From Leptolyngbyaceae cyanobacterium CSSed165cm_216 (GTDB lineage Bacteria; Cyanobacteriota; Cyanobacteriia; Phormidesmidales; Phormidesmidaceae), in NCBI GenBank assembly GCA_007135385.1, contig SLIY01000376.1, forward strand, positions 1-18,196: a stretch of 18,196 bases of DNA. The letters run 5' to 3'. Both the position numbers and the translations under genes were made by a program. The first letter of the stretch is position 1, and the number at the start of each line of letters is the position of its first letter. This document shows, piece by piece, positions 5,861-12,864 of this stretch. The notes beneath the pieces are model-generated. The model made no database searches. It was not told where the DNA came from and saw nothing but the letters and a program-made list of their open reading frames with translations.

Positions 5861-8263
5861 TTAGGGATAGGAGCTAAGACAATAGGTATTGCCCCCTTTG
5901 GCCTTAGCGGCATAAAGCCTTTGGTCGGCAATCTGGAGCAGGGTAGAGAACGATTGTTGTGGCCCCGGCACAGTGGCAGCAATCCCCATGCTGAGGGTGA
6001 CAGAAGTGTGGGTAGAGGCGGCATGGGGCAGGTTCAGGGCTGCCAGTGCCTGGTGAATGCGATCCGCCACCTGGGTCGCTTTGACTAGGTCGGTATCGGG
6101 CATGGTAATAATAAATTCTTCCCCGCCGTAGCGGGCGACCTGATCTTTGCGCACCCGAATACAGCTAGACAGCAGCCGGGCAATTTGCTCCAGGCAGCAG
6201 TCCCCCAGCGGGTGGCCGTAGTGGTCGTTATAGCGCTTAAACTGGTCAATATCGCAAAAAATGATCGCCAGAGGTTGCTGGGTTTGCTCGGCCTGCTGCC
6301 AGGCCTGCTGCAAAAAGGTTTCTAGGGCGTAGCGGTTGGCCACCTGGGTGAGGGGGTCGATGCTGGCCTGCTGCTGCCAGTGCCTGGTCTGCTGGCGCTG
6401 GAGTTGGTTAAGCTGCTGCCGCAGGCGCACCCGCTCTAATCGACTCAAAACGCGGGTCACCAGTTCTGCCCCCAAAACCGGTTTGTGGATGACGTCATCG
6501 GCCCCGGCGGCAAACACCTGCTCTAGGAACTGCGGATCACGATGGGCGGTAATCACCAGAATGGGCAGATCCCCGTACTGGCAATCCTGTCTTACCACTT
6601 GGCACAGGTCGATGCCGCTAACGTTGGGCATCTCAATGTCGAGCAGCAGCAGGTCGGGGTTAATGGCGGTTAGGCATTCCCAAAATTGCTGCGGGTCGGC
6701 CACGGTTGTCACCTGGAGCCCCCAGGGTTGCAGCAGGTTAACCAGGTTGGTCAGGGCAATGTGATCGTCATCCATCGCCATCACCCGGAGCGGCGGTTCC
6801 GTTACCAGACATTGGATCAGGGTGCGGGAAATTTCAGCTAGCCCTAGGGATTTGACAATATAGCGATCGCACCCCACCTGACTGGCCAGCATCCGATCCG
6901 CCAGTTCATCTTGATCCGCCAGCACCAGCACCTGAGCGTCGGGGTACTGCTGCCTCAATCCCTCCCAGCGATCCATGCCCTGGGGAACCTTAACAAAGTT
7001 GAGGTTCAGCAAAATGAAATGGGGCGGGGTGATGTCGGCCAACTGAGGTAGGGAGTCCCAATCCAGCACAGAGAATAGCTTCAGGGCATAGGCGGGTTGG
7101 GGCAGGGCGCTGGATGCAGCCTGGAGCGCGTCGATCAAGTTGGGATCGGTGTCTAGAACGAGGATACTAGGCAGGGGAGATGGGGGGATGGCACGGTGAG
7201 CAGACGGGGGGATGGCGCAGTGGGGAGATGGGGTGAGAGTTTCTTTAAGGGCAGTGAACTGTTGGCAGAGTCGGGTGAGATCTTGGAGGCTGAGGGGTGT
7301 CGCTTGGGCCAGGAGGAGTTCCATCTCGCGGGCCAGGGCGGCACCCTGTTGATAGCCAAAGGCACCCAGCGATCCAATGCAACGATGGGCCTGGGCTTGG
7401 GCCTGGTGGCGCAAATCTGGATGGTTTGGATCCGTTTGTAGGGTTTGGATCGCCTGGTCTAGGGTCGTCAGTCGCTCCTGGAGCGAGGCTTGAAAGCGGG
7501 CCGTAAGTTGAGCTTTTCCCTGGATCCACTGGTCTCGTTTTTGCGGATCTTGGGGGAGGTCCAGGGGTAGAGCGGGCTCCGATTCGGGGGTAGAATTTAG
7601 CCGATAGCCCATACCGTAAAGCGTTTCCAGCAGGTCCACGGTCATCCCCCCTGCTCTTACCCGCTGCCGCAGATCTTTAACCAGGTTGGTAACGGCTTTA
7701 TGGGACGGTGGGTTGTCGATGCTCCATAGGCGGTCAATGATCATGTCCCGACTGAAGACCCGTTGAGGATTGCGCAGAAATAGCTCCAGCAGGGCATATT
7801 CCTTGGGGGCCAGAGATAAAAGCTGATCGCCATAGGTGACTCTGGCAGAACGGGGGTCCAGACACAGATCGCCCCAGGTCAATACCTGGGAGGGCTCGAC
7901 CGTGCCCCCCCGCCGAGTCAGGGCTCGAATGCGGGCCAGCAGTTGGTCTTCATCCCAGGGTTTGACCAGGTAGTCGTCGGCCCCGGCATCGAGACCGCGC
8001 ACGATTTCGGCACTGGTGTCGTGGGCCGTGAGCATGAGGATGGGGAAGGTGCAGCCCTGGTGTCGCATCCGCCGGCACACCTCCACCCCATTCAGCTTAG
8101 GCAGTCCGACATCCAGCAGAATCAGGTCATAGCTCCACATTTTCACCATATCGAGCCCGGCCTGGCCATCTTCGACCTGATCGACTACATGATGATGAGC
8201 CTTCATCGTCGTCGCAATGGCTGCTCCTACCAAGGGATCGTCATCAATTAACAGGACTTTCAT
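5861..8263 (-). CDS. Six-module response regulator: REC-wHTH-HPt-pseudoREC-REC-GGDEF
   Basis: 800 residues from the ATG at 8263, where the receiver begins (MKVLLIDDDP). A longer frame reaches 8431, but its extra 56 residues are encoded by the remnant element at 8366-8790. Domains: REC1 about 1-120 (D7-D9, phospho-D51, K in VKPW); OmpR-type winged helix about 130-225; HPt about 270-360 with H293 in AHRCIGSLGAFG; a second receiver-like domain whose acceptor Asp is replaced by Asn (FILLNLNF), hence a pseudo-receiver; an intact third receiver (MDDD, LLLLDIEMP, HKP); and a C-terminal GGDEF domain with GGEEF at 713-717, so probably an active diguanylate cyclase. The residues before GGEEF (VRKD) do not fit the RxxD inhibitory site. 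The protein can receive phosphate, bind DNA, pass phosphate on and make c-di-GMP. It is the first gene of the kinase locus. The layout is known in cyanobacteria; targets are unknown. Confidence 0.93.
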   Translation of the reverse strand: MKVLLIDDDPLVGAAIATTMKAHHHVVDQVEDGQAGLDMVKMWSYDLILLDVGLPKLNGVEVCRRMRHQGCTFPILMLTAHDTSAEIVRGLDAGADDYLVKPWDEDQLLARIRALTRRGGTVEPSQVLTWGDLCLDPRSARVTYGDQLLSLAPKEYALLELFLRNPQRVFSRDMIIDRLWSIDNPPSHKAVTNLVKDLRQRVRAGGMTVDLLETLYGMGYRLNSTPESEPALPLDLPQDPQKRDQWIQGKAQLTARFQASLQERLTTLDQAIQTLQTDPNHPDLRHQAQAQAHRCIGSLGAFGYQQGAALAREMELLLAQATPLSLQDLTRLCQQFTALKETLTPSPHCAIPPSAHRAIPPSPLPSILVLDTDPNLIDALQAASSALPQPAYALKLFSVLDWDSLPQLADITPPHFILLNLNFVKVPQGMDRWEGLRQQYPDAQVLVLADQDELADRMLASQVGCDRYIVKSLGLAEISRTLIQCLVTEPPLRVMAMDDDHIALTNLVNLLQPWGLQVTTVADPQQFWECLTAINPDLLLLDIEMPNVSGIDLCQVVRQDCQYGDLPILVITAHRDPQFLEQVFAAGADDVIHKPVLGAELVTRVLSRLERVRLRQQLNQLQRQQTRHWQQQASIDPLTQVANRYALETFLQQAWQQAEQTQQPLAIIFCDIDQFKRYNDHYGHPLGDCCLEQIARLLSSCIRVRKDQVARYGGEEFIITMPDTDLVKATQVADRIHQALAALNLPHAASTHTSVTLSMGIAATVPGPQQSFSTLLQIADQRLYAAKAKGGNTYCLSSYP

Positions 8264-8334
8264 GGCTGGTGAGTTGGCGACTACTAGAAGGGCGGATGGG
8301 TGATGACAGTTCTCAATACCCTTCACTCTACTCT

Positions 8335-8362
8335 TCCGAGTCATCTTCTCCGAGTCATCTTC
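8335..8362. repeat. Perfect tandem 14-bp repeat
   Basis: TCCGAGTCATCTTC occurs twice without a gap (8335-8348 and 8349-8362), directly next to the scaffold-like end of the putative IS200/IS605-type remnant. Confidence 0.9.
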
Positions 8363-8365
8363 ACA

Positions 8366-8433
8366 TGACGTACTCCCGACACCGATGCAAGCATACGATG
8401 TGGGCTTCTCCCACCGGACGTGTTCTACCACTG
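8366..8433 (-). ncRNA. Possible omega-RNA (TnpB guide RNA) scaffold, solo
   Basis: Read on the minus strand this stretch has a GTGGG-AGAAG-CCCAC hairpin, a second stem (CATCG-TATGC against GCATCGGTG, with a bulge and a wobble), and an end of the form GGGAGTACGTCA. This resembles the right-end scaffolds of IS200/IS605 tnpB elements in cyanobacteria as I remember them, where the guide is the flanking DNA just after the scaffold. No tnpB frame is present. The identification rests on recalled resemblance and has not been aligned. Confidence 0.38.
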
Positions 8434-8790
8434 GATACCGGGTTCGAGCTTTTTATAGTGAGGGAGACGCCCAGCCCCACTGTTGATAGTTTTCTCCATG
8501 AAGGAGGCTTGCCTTTGAAACTCCCTATTCTGCGCTTTCCAGTAATCGTGTTCCGGCTGTGGGTGTCTACACTGTCGCTTGGCTGGGAATGCCATAGAAA
8601 TGCCGTCTCTATTGTGGCGGCACGTAATCCAATTTTATCAGATTGGCGGCTGCTCGTATCCCATCTCCGTCGCCACGCGGTCGCTCAGCATATCTTCGAT
8701 GGGGACTCGCAACCGCCTCGCTTTCATCCCGTCACCCAGCCTAAAGGCTAGGGTGCGGGGCTTTCGCGAAAGAAGCTAAACCAGCTTGAT
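8366..8790 (-). mobile_element. Putative internally deleted IS200/IS605-type (tnpB) element
   Basis: On the minus strand the order looks like a tnpB element with its gene removed. A left-end-like hairpin (8733-8755, AGCC-TTTA-GGCT with flanking C/G runs) is framed by GAAAGCCCCG and GGGATGAAAGCGAGGCGG. It is followed by a GGGATACGAGCAGCCGCC stretch, then a promoter-like TGATAAAAT (8640-8632), then a non-coding middle, then the scaffold-like right end (8433-8366). There is no transposase or TnpB coding sequence, so it would be a MITE-like derivative. Exact ends are uncertain. Confidence 0.38.
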
Positions 8791-8872
8791 CTGAAACTCA
8801 TCCCCGGGTTAAAGCTCCATTGCTTCGGTGTGTAGCGATTCCTGATTGAGCGAGGTAAGCCTAGACTGAGTT

Positions 8873-8942
8873 CTGCCCCCCCCAGCTTGTTAGCTGTCTA
8901 AGTTATGTTATGCGCTTGCACCCTTCTTATTAAGGGGGGCAG
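8873..8942. repeat. Spaced inverted repeat
   Basis: CTGCCCCCC (8873-8881) is matched by GGGGGGCAG (8934-8942) across 52 bases. A small hairpin CAGCT-TGTT-AGCTG lies inside (8884-8897). It lies about 80 bases past the crtW stop and may help end that transcript, but it lacks a T tract. Confidence 0.5.
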
Positions 8943-9019
8943 GGGAGACCTCCATGACGTACTTCACCCAAGTGAAATCCGTTATAGACGGACCCAGTGA
9001 CCATCTAACACTTTTGTTT

Positions 9020-9772
9020 TTATACTTTGCCGTTTTTATAAACTTGAGGTAATTGGTACCAGGGCAAATGAGGATTTAAATGATGCTCTCGATGATACCC
9101 AAAATGATAGCAGGTGATAAATGACCAGAAAACTGACAAATGGATGCTTTTAATGCGGTGACCACATTCAGATGTATTATCTCGTTGCCGGTGGGGAAGA
9201 AAGATGCCGAAGGTGAACAGCTGTAACGAGCTAAGCACCATGGGAATAATCCAAAAAAGAATCAAATTAACCACCGGAATGTGGCAAATGGTAAAGATAT
9301 AGAAAATCAAACTAATGCCAATCAGCGATACCCAAACTTGCCCGCCCGTCTGGTAGGTTTTCATGAATTGAATGTACCAGGACCAGAAACTCCCCATGTC
9401 CGGATCATGGAAGTCAGGATCTTGTTCGGTAGCGGGAAAGCGATGATGGAGTCGATGGTTTTGAGCCAGTAGCTGATAGGGTAATAGGGCGTACAACCAT
9501 GAGGTCACATAACCAAATACATCGTTAAGCCCACGAAAATCAGAAATATTTCTATGAATAGCTTCATGGGTAACGATGAATAAACCGGTATGTAAAAATG
9601 TCCTGACCAGAACTGCCCAGAGCCAATAAACCCAAGGAGTTTGGGCACCAAAGAGCGTAAAGGTGCCCACTAAACTGATAAGCCACATTAATCCGATTAA
9701 GCTAGCCCAGTACAGACTCAACTGAGAATGGCTAAAGCTCTTGGAGGGGCGTGATGGTGATCGACTGATCAT
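9020..9772 (-). CDS. crtW: CrtW-type beta-carotene ketolase
   Basis: A 250-residue integral-membrane di-iron oxygenase of the fatty-acid-desaturase superfamily. It adds 4-keto groups to beta-carotene, giving echinenone and canthaxanthin, the carotenoid type that OCP binds. The three His clusters are H69xxxH73 (THEAIH), H106xxHH (NHRLHH) and H227xxHH231 (YHREHH). The family-specific blocks LHTGLFIVTHEA, FGIFLPH and FWSFITCYHFGYH closely follow Nostoc CrtW. Membrane segments are about 20-42, 47-68, 148-170 and 175-195. The length is typical. It starts 28 bases after the nblA stop, with no terminator or good Shine-Dalgarno between, so it is probably co-transcribed with nblA. The ATG at 9782 is out of frame. 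CrtW differs from the unrelated CrtO ketolase used by some other cyanobacteria. Confidence 0.93.
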   Translation of the reverse strand: MISRSPSRPSKSFSHSQLSLYWASLIGLMWLISLVGTFTLFGAQTPWVYWLWAVLVRTFLHTGLFIVTHEAIHRNISDFRGLNDVFGYVTSWLYALLPYQLLAQNHRLHHRFPATEQDPDFHDPDMGSFWSWYIQFMKTYQTGGQVWVSLIGISLIFYIFTICHIPVVNLILFWIIPMVLSSLQLFTFGIFLPHRQRDNTSECGHRIKSIHLSVFWSFITCYHFGYHREHHLNPHLPWYQLPQVYKNGKV

Positions 9773-9800
9773 ATCTAATCATGGGTTAAACCTGAACAAA

Positions 9801-10019
9801 CTACTCTTCTGTGGGAGCGGCCAAAGCAACATCAACATCTTTGCCAATGCCCCAGGACTCTTTCAGAATCTCACGGAAAGTGGTGGCCTGATATAGCATG
9901 GCCTCTCGCAGTTGAACAAGGAGAGCCTGAGCATCGGCTTGGGAGAGGTTTTGAACCTGAGTTTCAAACACCTGAAGCTCAAACTGCTGTTCTAGAGGGA
10001 GTTGGTTACGAATATCCAT
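9801..10019 (-). CDS. nblA: NblA, phycobilisome degradation adaptor
   Basis: A 72-residue NblA/Ycf18-family protein: LPLEQQFELQVFETQVQNLS matches the family's opening LSLEQQFxxRxFxTQVxxMS, followed by the QAxxFLVxLxExMxxxxATxxxLLKxxWG pattern (here ALLVQLREAMLYQATTFREILKESWG). NblA forms small helical dimers that bind phycobiliproteins and bring them to Clp protease during nutrient or light stress. The C-terminal tail (KDVDVALAAPTEE) is somewhat longer than in many homologues. AAGGAA lies 9 bases before the ATG at 10019, supporting the start. It is first in a pair with crtW. In the upstream region a minus-strand GTTACACT at 10066-10059, followed two bases later by TTATCATG, weakly resembles the HLR1 (RpaB) direct repeat; no NtcA site was found. 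Confidence 0.93.
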   Translation of the reverse strand: MDIRNQLPLEQQFELQVFETQVQNLSQADAQALLVQLREAMLYQATTFREILKESWGIGKDVDVALAAPTEE

Positions 10020-10260
10020 ATGTGGTCTTTCCTTGGCTACGGTAACATCATGATAACTAGTGTAACGTTTTATTTAAGATATGACATTGGCTCTCTTATT
10101 TTGTGGTAGCCACTAAAGTATGTTGCTCTAGCTTGGCATGTGCTACCGCTCTTCAGGCTCTCAAAATGGATGCTGAATGGGGCTTGCATTGTGGTGGCGT
10201 TGAAGACCGTGGAATGATGAGCCGCAAGAGGCTGACGCACTGGCCTAGGGGAGGGGCTAC

Positions 10261-11922
10261 ATGAACACTTACCGTGTGTTGCCCAAACGGAAGATCTCCC
10301 TGACCTTGGCAGACCAGGAGCAGGGGGCGATCGCCCTAGATGCCGACGTTTACTATCCCGATGGGGATGGCTCCTTTCCGGTATTGCTAATGCGGCAGCC
10401 TTATGGGCGGGCGATCGCCTCCACTGTGGTCTATGCCCACCCCATCTGGTACGCCAGTCACGGGTACATCGTCGTGATTCAGGACGTGCGGGGCCGGGGT
10501 ACGTCCGGCGGGGAGTTTGACCTGTTTCGCCACGAGGCCGAGGACGGCTATGCCACGGTTCTGTGGGCCGCTGACCTGCCCCAGAGCAACGGCCAGGTGG
10601 GCATGTACGGCTTTTCCTACCAGGGGATGACCCAGTTATTTGCGGCGGCCAAGCGCCCAGCCCCCCTCAAAACCTTGGCTCCAGCTATGGTGGGCTATGA
10701 CCTCTACCACGATTGGGCCTACGAAAATGGGGCGCTACTGTTGCAAGCGGGCCTGGGCTGGGCGTTTCAACTGGCGGCAGAAACCGCCCGCCGCCAGGGA
10801 GACCGTTTGGCCTATCAAGCTCTGTACAACGCTGGCCACAACTTACCCTTGACCGGGGCGATCCCTACCCGGCCCCAGGTGATGAAAGACCTGGCCCCCG
10901 ACTCCTTTTTTCATGACTGGTTGGAGTACCCCCCGACGGATGCCTACTGGCGATCGCGGACTCCCGATCTGACCACCGTAAATTTGCCCATGCTGCATAT
11001 CGGCGGCTGGTTTGATCCCTATCTACGGGGAGACCTGCGCCTGTACCAGCAGATGGTCCGCCAAACCACTGCCCCCCAGCATCTATGGATTGGTCCCTGG
11101 GGCCATATTCCCTGGGGTCGGCGACTGGGGGCGTTGGACTTTGGCCCAGCGGCCGAGAGCCCGATTGATCGGCTACAAATTCGCTGGTTTGATCAGTTTC
11201 TGAAGAGGCAAGACACGGGGCTACTGGCCGAGTCGCCAGTGCGCCTGTTTGTGATCGGAGACAACCAGTGGCAAGGTTTTGAGCGCTGGCCTGAAGCGCC
11301 TATAACAACCCTTTTCCTAAGCAGTACCGGCCTAGCGGGGATGCGCCAGGATGATGGCTGCTTAATTGTTACCTCCAGCCCTGAAGCCAGCCAAGATATC
11401 ATCGTCCACGACCCCTGCCGTCCGGTGCCTGCGGTGGGGGGCCATAGCGGCCTACCCCCTGGCCCCGTTGACCGAGCCGCCATCGATGGCCGCAGCGACG
11501 TGCTCACTTACACCACCGAGCCGCTTTCTCAGCCCTGGACTGTGATTGGTACCCCAGTGCTACGGCTGTATGCCCAAGCCGATGCCCCCAGCTTCGACCT
11601 CAGTGCGGTGCTGTCTCAGGTGGCTGCCGCTGGTCGGGTGATTAGCTTGACCCAAGGCTATGGGCGGTTCGAGCAGGCCGATAGCCTGGGTGATCAACCC
11701 CTGAGACTGCCCCTGCACCCCACCAGTTTCACCCTTCCCCCAGGGGATAGGTTGCGGCTGAGTTTGGCGGCCTCTAGCTTTCCTGCCTACGCTGTGAATA
11801 GTGGCACTGGCCTGCCTATGGGTGATGTCGCCCAGATCGATTACCGCATTGTTACCCTGCGGGTTTTCCACGGTGGAGATTGGTCGTCAAGTCTGAACTT
11901 AGGCATGCACCATGACTCCTAG
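10261..11922 (+). CDS. CocE/NonD family hydrolase (S15 X-Pro dipeptidyl-peptidase-like)
   Basis: A 553-residue alpha/beta-hydrolase. The N-terminal catalytic domain has the S15-type nucleophile S119 in GMYGFSYQG, the acid D252 in GGWFDPY and the His H282 in GPWGHIPWG. The DVRGRGTSGGEFD block is the usual oxyanion-side motif of CocE and glutaryl-7-ACA acylase relatives. From about residue 385 comes the beta-rich X-Pro dipeptidyl-peptidase C-terminal domain (TEPLSQPWTVIGTPVLRLYAQADAPSFDLSAVL). It should cleave an ester or amide bond; the substrate cannot be read. No signal peptide, so cytoplasmic. A GGAG in AGGGGAGGGGCTAC just before the ATG supports the start. It is transcribed away from the nblA-crtW pair and stands alone. 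Confidence 0.9.
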   Translation: MNTYRVLPKRKISLTLADQEQGAIALDADVYYPDGDGSFPVLLMRQPYGRAIASTVVYAHPIWYASHGYIVVIQDVRGRGTSGGEFDLFRHEAEDGYATVLWAADLPQSNGQVGMYGFSYQGMTQLFAAAKRPAPLKTLAPAMVGYDLYHDWAYENGALLLQAGLGWAFQLAAETARRQGDRLAYQALYNAGHNLPLTGAIPTRPQVMKDLAPDSFFHDWLEYPPTDAYWRSRTPDLTTVNLPMLHIGGWFDPYLRGDLRLYQQMVRQTTAPQHLWIGPWGHIPWGRRLGALDFGPAAESPIDRLQIRWFDQFLKRQDTGLLAESPVRLFVIGDNQWQGFERWPEAPITTLFLSSTGLAGMRQDDGCLIVTSSPEASQDIIVHDPCRPVPAVGGHSGLPPGPVDRAAIDGRSDVLTYTTEPLSQPWTVIGTPVLRLYAQADAPSFDLSAVLSQVAAAGRVISLTQGYGRFEQADSLGDQPLRLPLHPTSFTLPPGDRLRLSLAASSFPAYAVNSGTGLPMGDVAQIDYRIVTLRVFHGGDWSSSLNLGMHHDS

Positions 11923-12095
11923 AGGGGGGCAATTGGGGACATTTCCAGAAGAGCATATGCCTGCGACACTTGGTGCTAGGGCATCAGACTACTGACGATT
12001 AGAGATGCTGCAAGAACTTGTCTAAGTGTCTATCAATAACAAAATGAGTGTATCCCGAATTTGTCAGGTGATCATGATAATGGCTGACTGACCGG

Positions 12096-12119
12096 TCATT
12101 CCGGCCGCGGCCGGAATGA
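12096..12119. repeat. 24-bp perfect palindrome, GC-rich
   Basis: The 24 bases are identical to their reverse complement, centred on CCGCGG, with TCATTCCGG as the outer arm. The sequence could fold as a strong hairpin or act as a symmetric protein site. It lies 174 bases past the CocE-hydrolase stop; no T tract follows on either strand, so it is not a canonical terminator. Confidence 0.9.
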
Positions 12120-12299
12120 TGAAATAGACGCTTGCAAAAGTGGGATGCACCCAAAAACAAAGCAGAGACGTTAGTAGTCACGCCTCTGCCTGATGTGTGT
12201 GCCATTAAGCACTCAACGTATTACATCTCAATCAGTGCCCTGGCCCAAGCTATTAGACTCAGTGTTTCTGACCTGCTACCCAAAAAACTGGGATAGGGA

Positions 12300-12327
12300 T
12301 TTAGCTGGACCACTTTAGCTGGACCAC
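12300..12327. repeat. Perfect tandem 14-bp repeat near the rpsU 3' end
   Basis: TTTAGCTGGACCAC occurs twice head-to-tail, ending 18 bases from the rpsU stop codon. Confidence 0.9.
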
Positions 12328-12345
12328 TCTCAGTTAGCCAGGCTC

Positions 12346-12522
12346 TTAACGATAGCGCTTCTTACGGCGAGCTACGGCTTTGCGCTTGCGCTTTTCTTGA
12401 GGCGTCTCGAAGTGGCGACGACGCTTCACTTCTGAGAAAATGCCTGCCTTAGATACCTGGCGCTTAAAGCGCCGCAGGGCTGATTCAATGCCTTCGTTTT
12501 CACCTACTACGACTTGAGTCAT
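12346..12522 (-). CDS. rpsU: 30S ribosomal protein S21
   Basis: A 58-residue basic protein, MTQVVVGENEGIESALRRFK followed by RQVSKAG, the EVKRRRHFETP block and a Lys/Arg-rich tail (QEKRKRKAVARRKKRYR). This is S21 as found in cyanobacteria, in the small subunit near the anti-Shine-Dalgarno region. The length is normal. The start is the ATG at 12522, where the family begins. A GGAG-type sequence exists only 16 bases upstream (12539-12543), further than usual. It is monocistronic as far as can be seen, and easy to miss because of its size. Confidence 0.95.
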   Translation of the reverse strand: MTQVVVGENEGIESALRRFKRQVSKAGIFSEVKRRRHFETPQEKRKRKAVARRKKRYR

Positions 12523-12774
12523 ACTGAATCGCTTCTTTCTCCTCTGATAATGTCAGCCATAAAGAATTACAACAACCGTAACGTTCAGGCCTGTTTGGCC
12601 TGCCAAAAAGCTTTAGATGTCGCCCCAGGATTTTTTGAGCCACCTCCCATAATCCTAGGCAAATCTGTGCAGACAGCAAAATAGAGGGCAATTTTGCCCA
12701 TCTACACCGTACAGGCTACCACAAAACCGGTCCTGCCACCTAGTGGGCTATCAAGTTAACGGTGATCGGCTGAA

Positions 12775-12811
12775 AGGGTTTACGGTTCACGGTTTAAGGT
12801 CTACGGCTAGC
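12775..12811. repeat. Tandem heptamer array running into a palindrome
   Basis: Consecutive 7-mers GGTTTAC, GGTTCAC, GGTTTAA, GGTCTAC, GGCTAGC run from 12777 to 12811, with a partial unit in front. The period matches the heptamer array at 2597-2652, but the unit differs (GGTTTAC-like rather than TGCAAGG-like). Confidence 0.75.
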
Positions 12812-12826
12812 CGTAGACCTTAAACC
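12791..12826. repeat. 36-bp perfect palindrome
   Basis: The 36 bases equal their own reverse complement, with left half GGTTTAAGGTCTACGGCT. The left half is made of the heptamers of the preceding array. It begins 39 bases past the phosphoesterase stop on the minus strand, so it may form an 18-bp stem in that transcript's 3' end; no T tract follows. Confidence 0.92.
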
Positions 12827-12864
12827 CAGGTCACAGGTCCTGGCATGATCAGATTGACTGAGCA

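Larger units (their letters stand above)
8264..9019. other. 756-base region without a supported gene
   Basis: It holds the putative remnant element at 8366-8790 with a tandem 14-mer at its edge, and an inverted repeat at 8873-8942 (listed separately). The promoter of the signalling locus should lie near 8264-8330. A CATGACGTACT string occurs twice (from about 8364 and 8953). The plus-strand frames here have no recognisable protein features. Confidence 0.5.
11923..12345. other. Intergenic region between the CocE hydrolase and rpsU (convergent)
   Basis: No supported gene. It holds a 24-bp perfect palindrome (12096-12119) and a tandem 14-mer (12300-12327). A 68-codon minus-strand frame here is probably chance. 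Confidence 0.5.
12523..12864. other. Intergenic region upstream of rpsU
   Basis: It holds the rpsU promoter (not pinpointed), then the heptamer array and 36-bp palindrome (12775-12826) that lie just past the phosphoesterase stop. A 63-codon frame overlapping the rpsU start is not supported. Confidence 0.5.

Noticed and set aside
7196..7441. Several overlapping plus- and minus-strand frames inside the large regulator
   Set aside because: They overlap the HPt/linker coding region in other frames and carry low-complexity Pro/Gly/Ser-rich translations.
8264..8431. 56-residue N-terminal extension of the REC-wHTH-GGDEF regulator
   Set aside because: The receiver domain starts exactly at the ATG at 8263, and the extension is encoded by the scaffold-like RNA region and the tandem 14-mer.
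8435..8455. GGTTCGAGC resembling a tRNA T-arm
   Set aside because: The flanking bases do not pair as a T-stem and no acceptor stem or anticodon arm can be built around it.
8269..8751. 160-codon plus-strand frame over the remnant element
   Set aside because: No domain-like pattern; it lies antisense to structured, repeat-like DNA and its composition looks non-coding.
8786..9019. Possible riboswitch or group II intron fragment
   Set aside because: No conserved riboswitch core or domain V pattern was found; only a spaced inverted repeat is clear, and it is downstream rather than upstream of crtW.
11999..12205. 68-codon minus-strand frame
   Set aside because: It reads straight through the 24-bp palindrome, has no Shine-Dalgarno and a composition rich in His, Ser and Arg without any recognisable fold.
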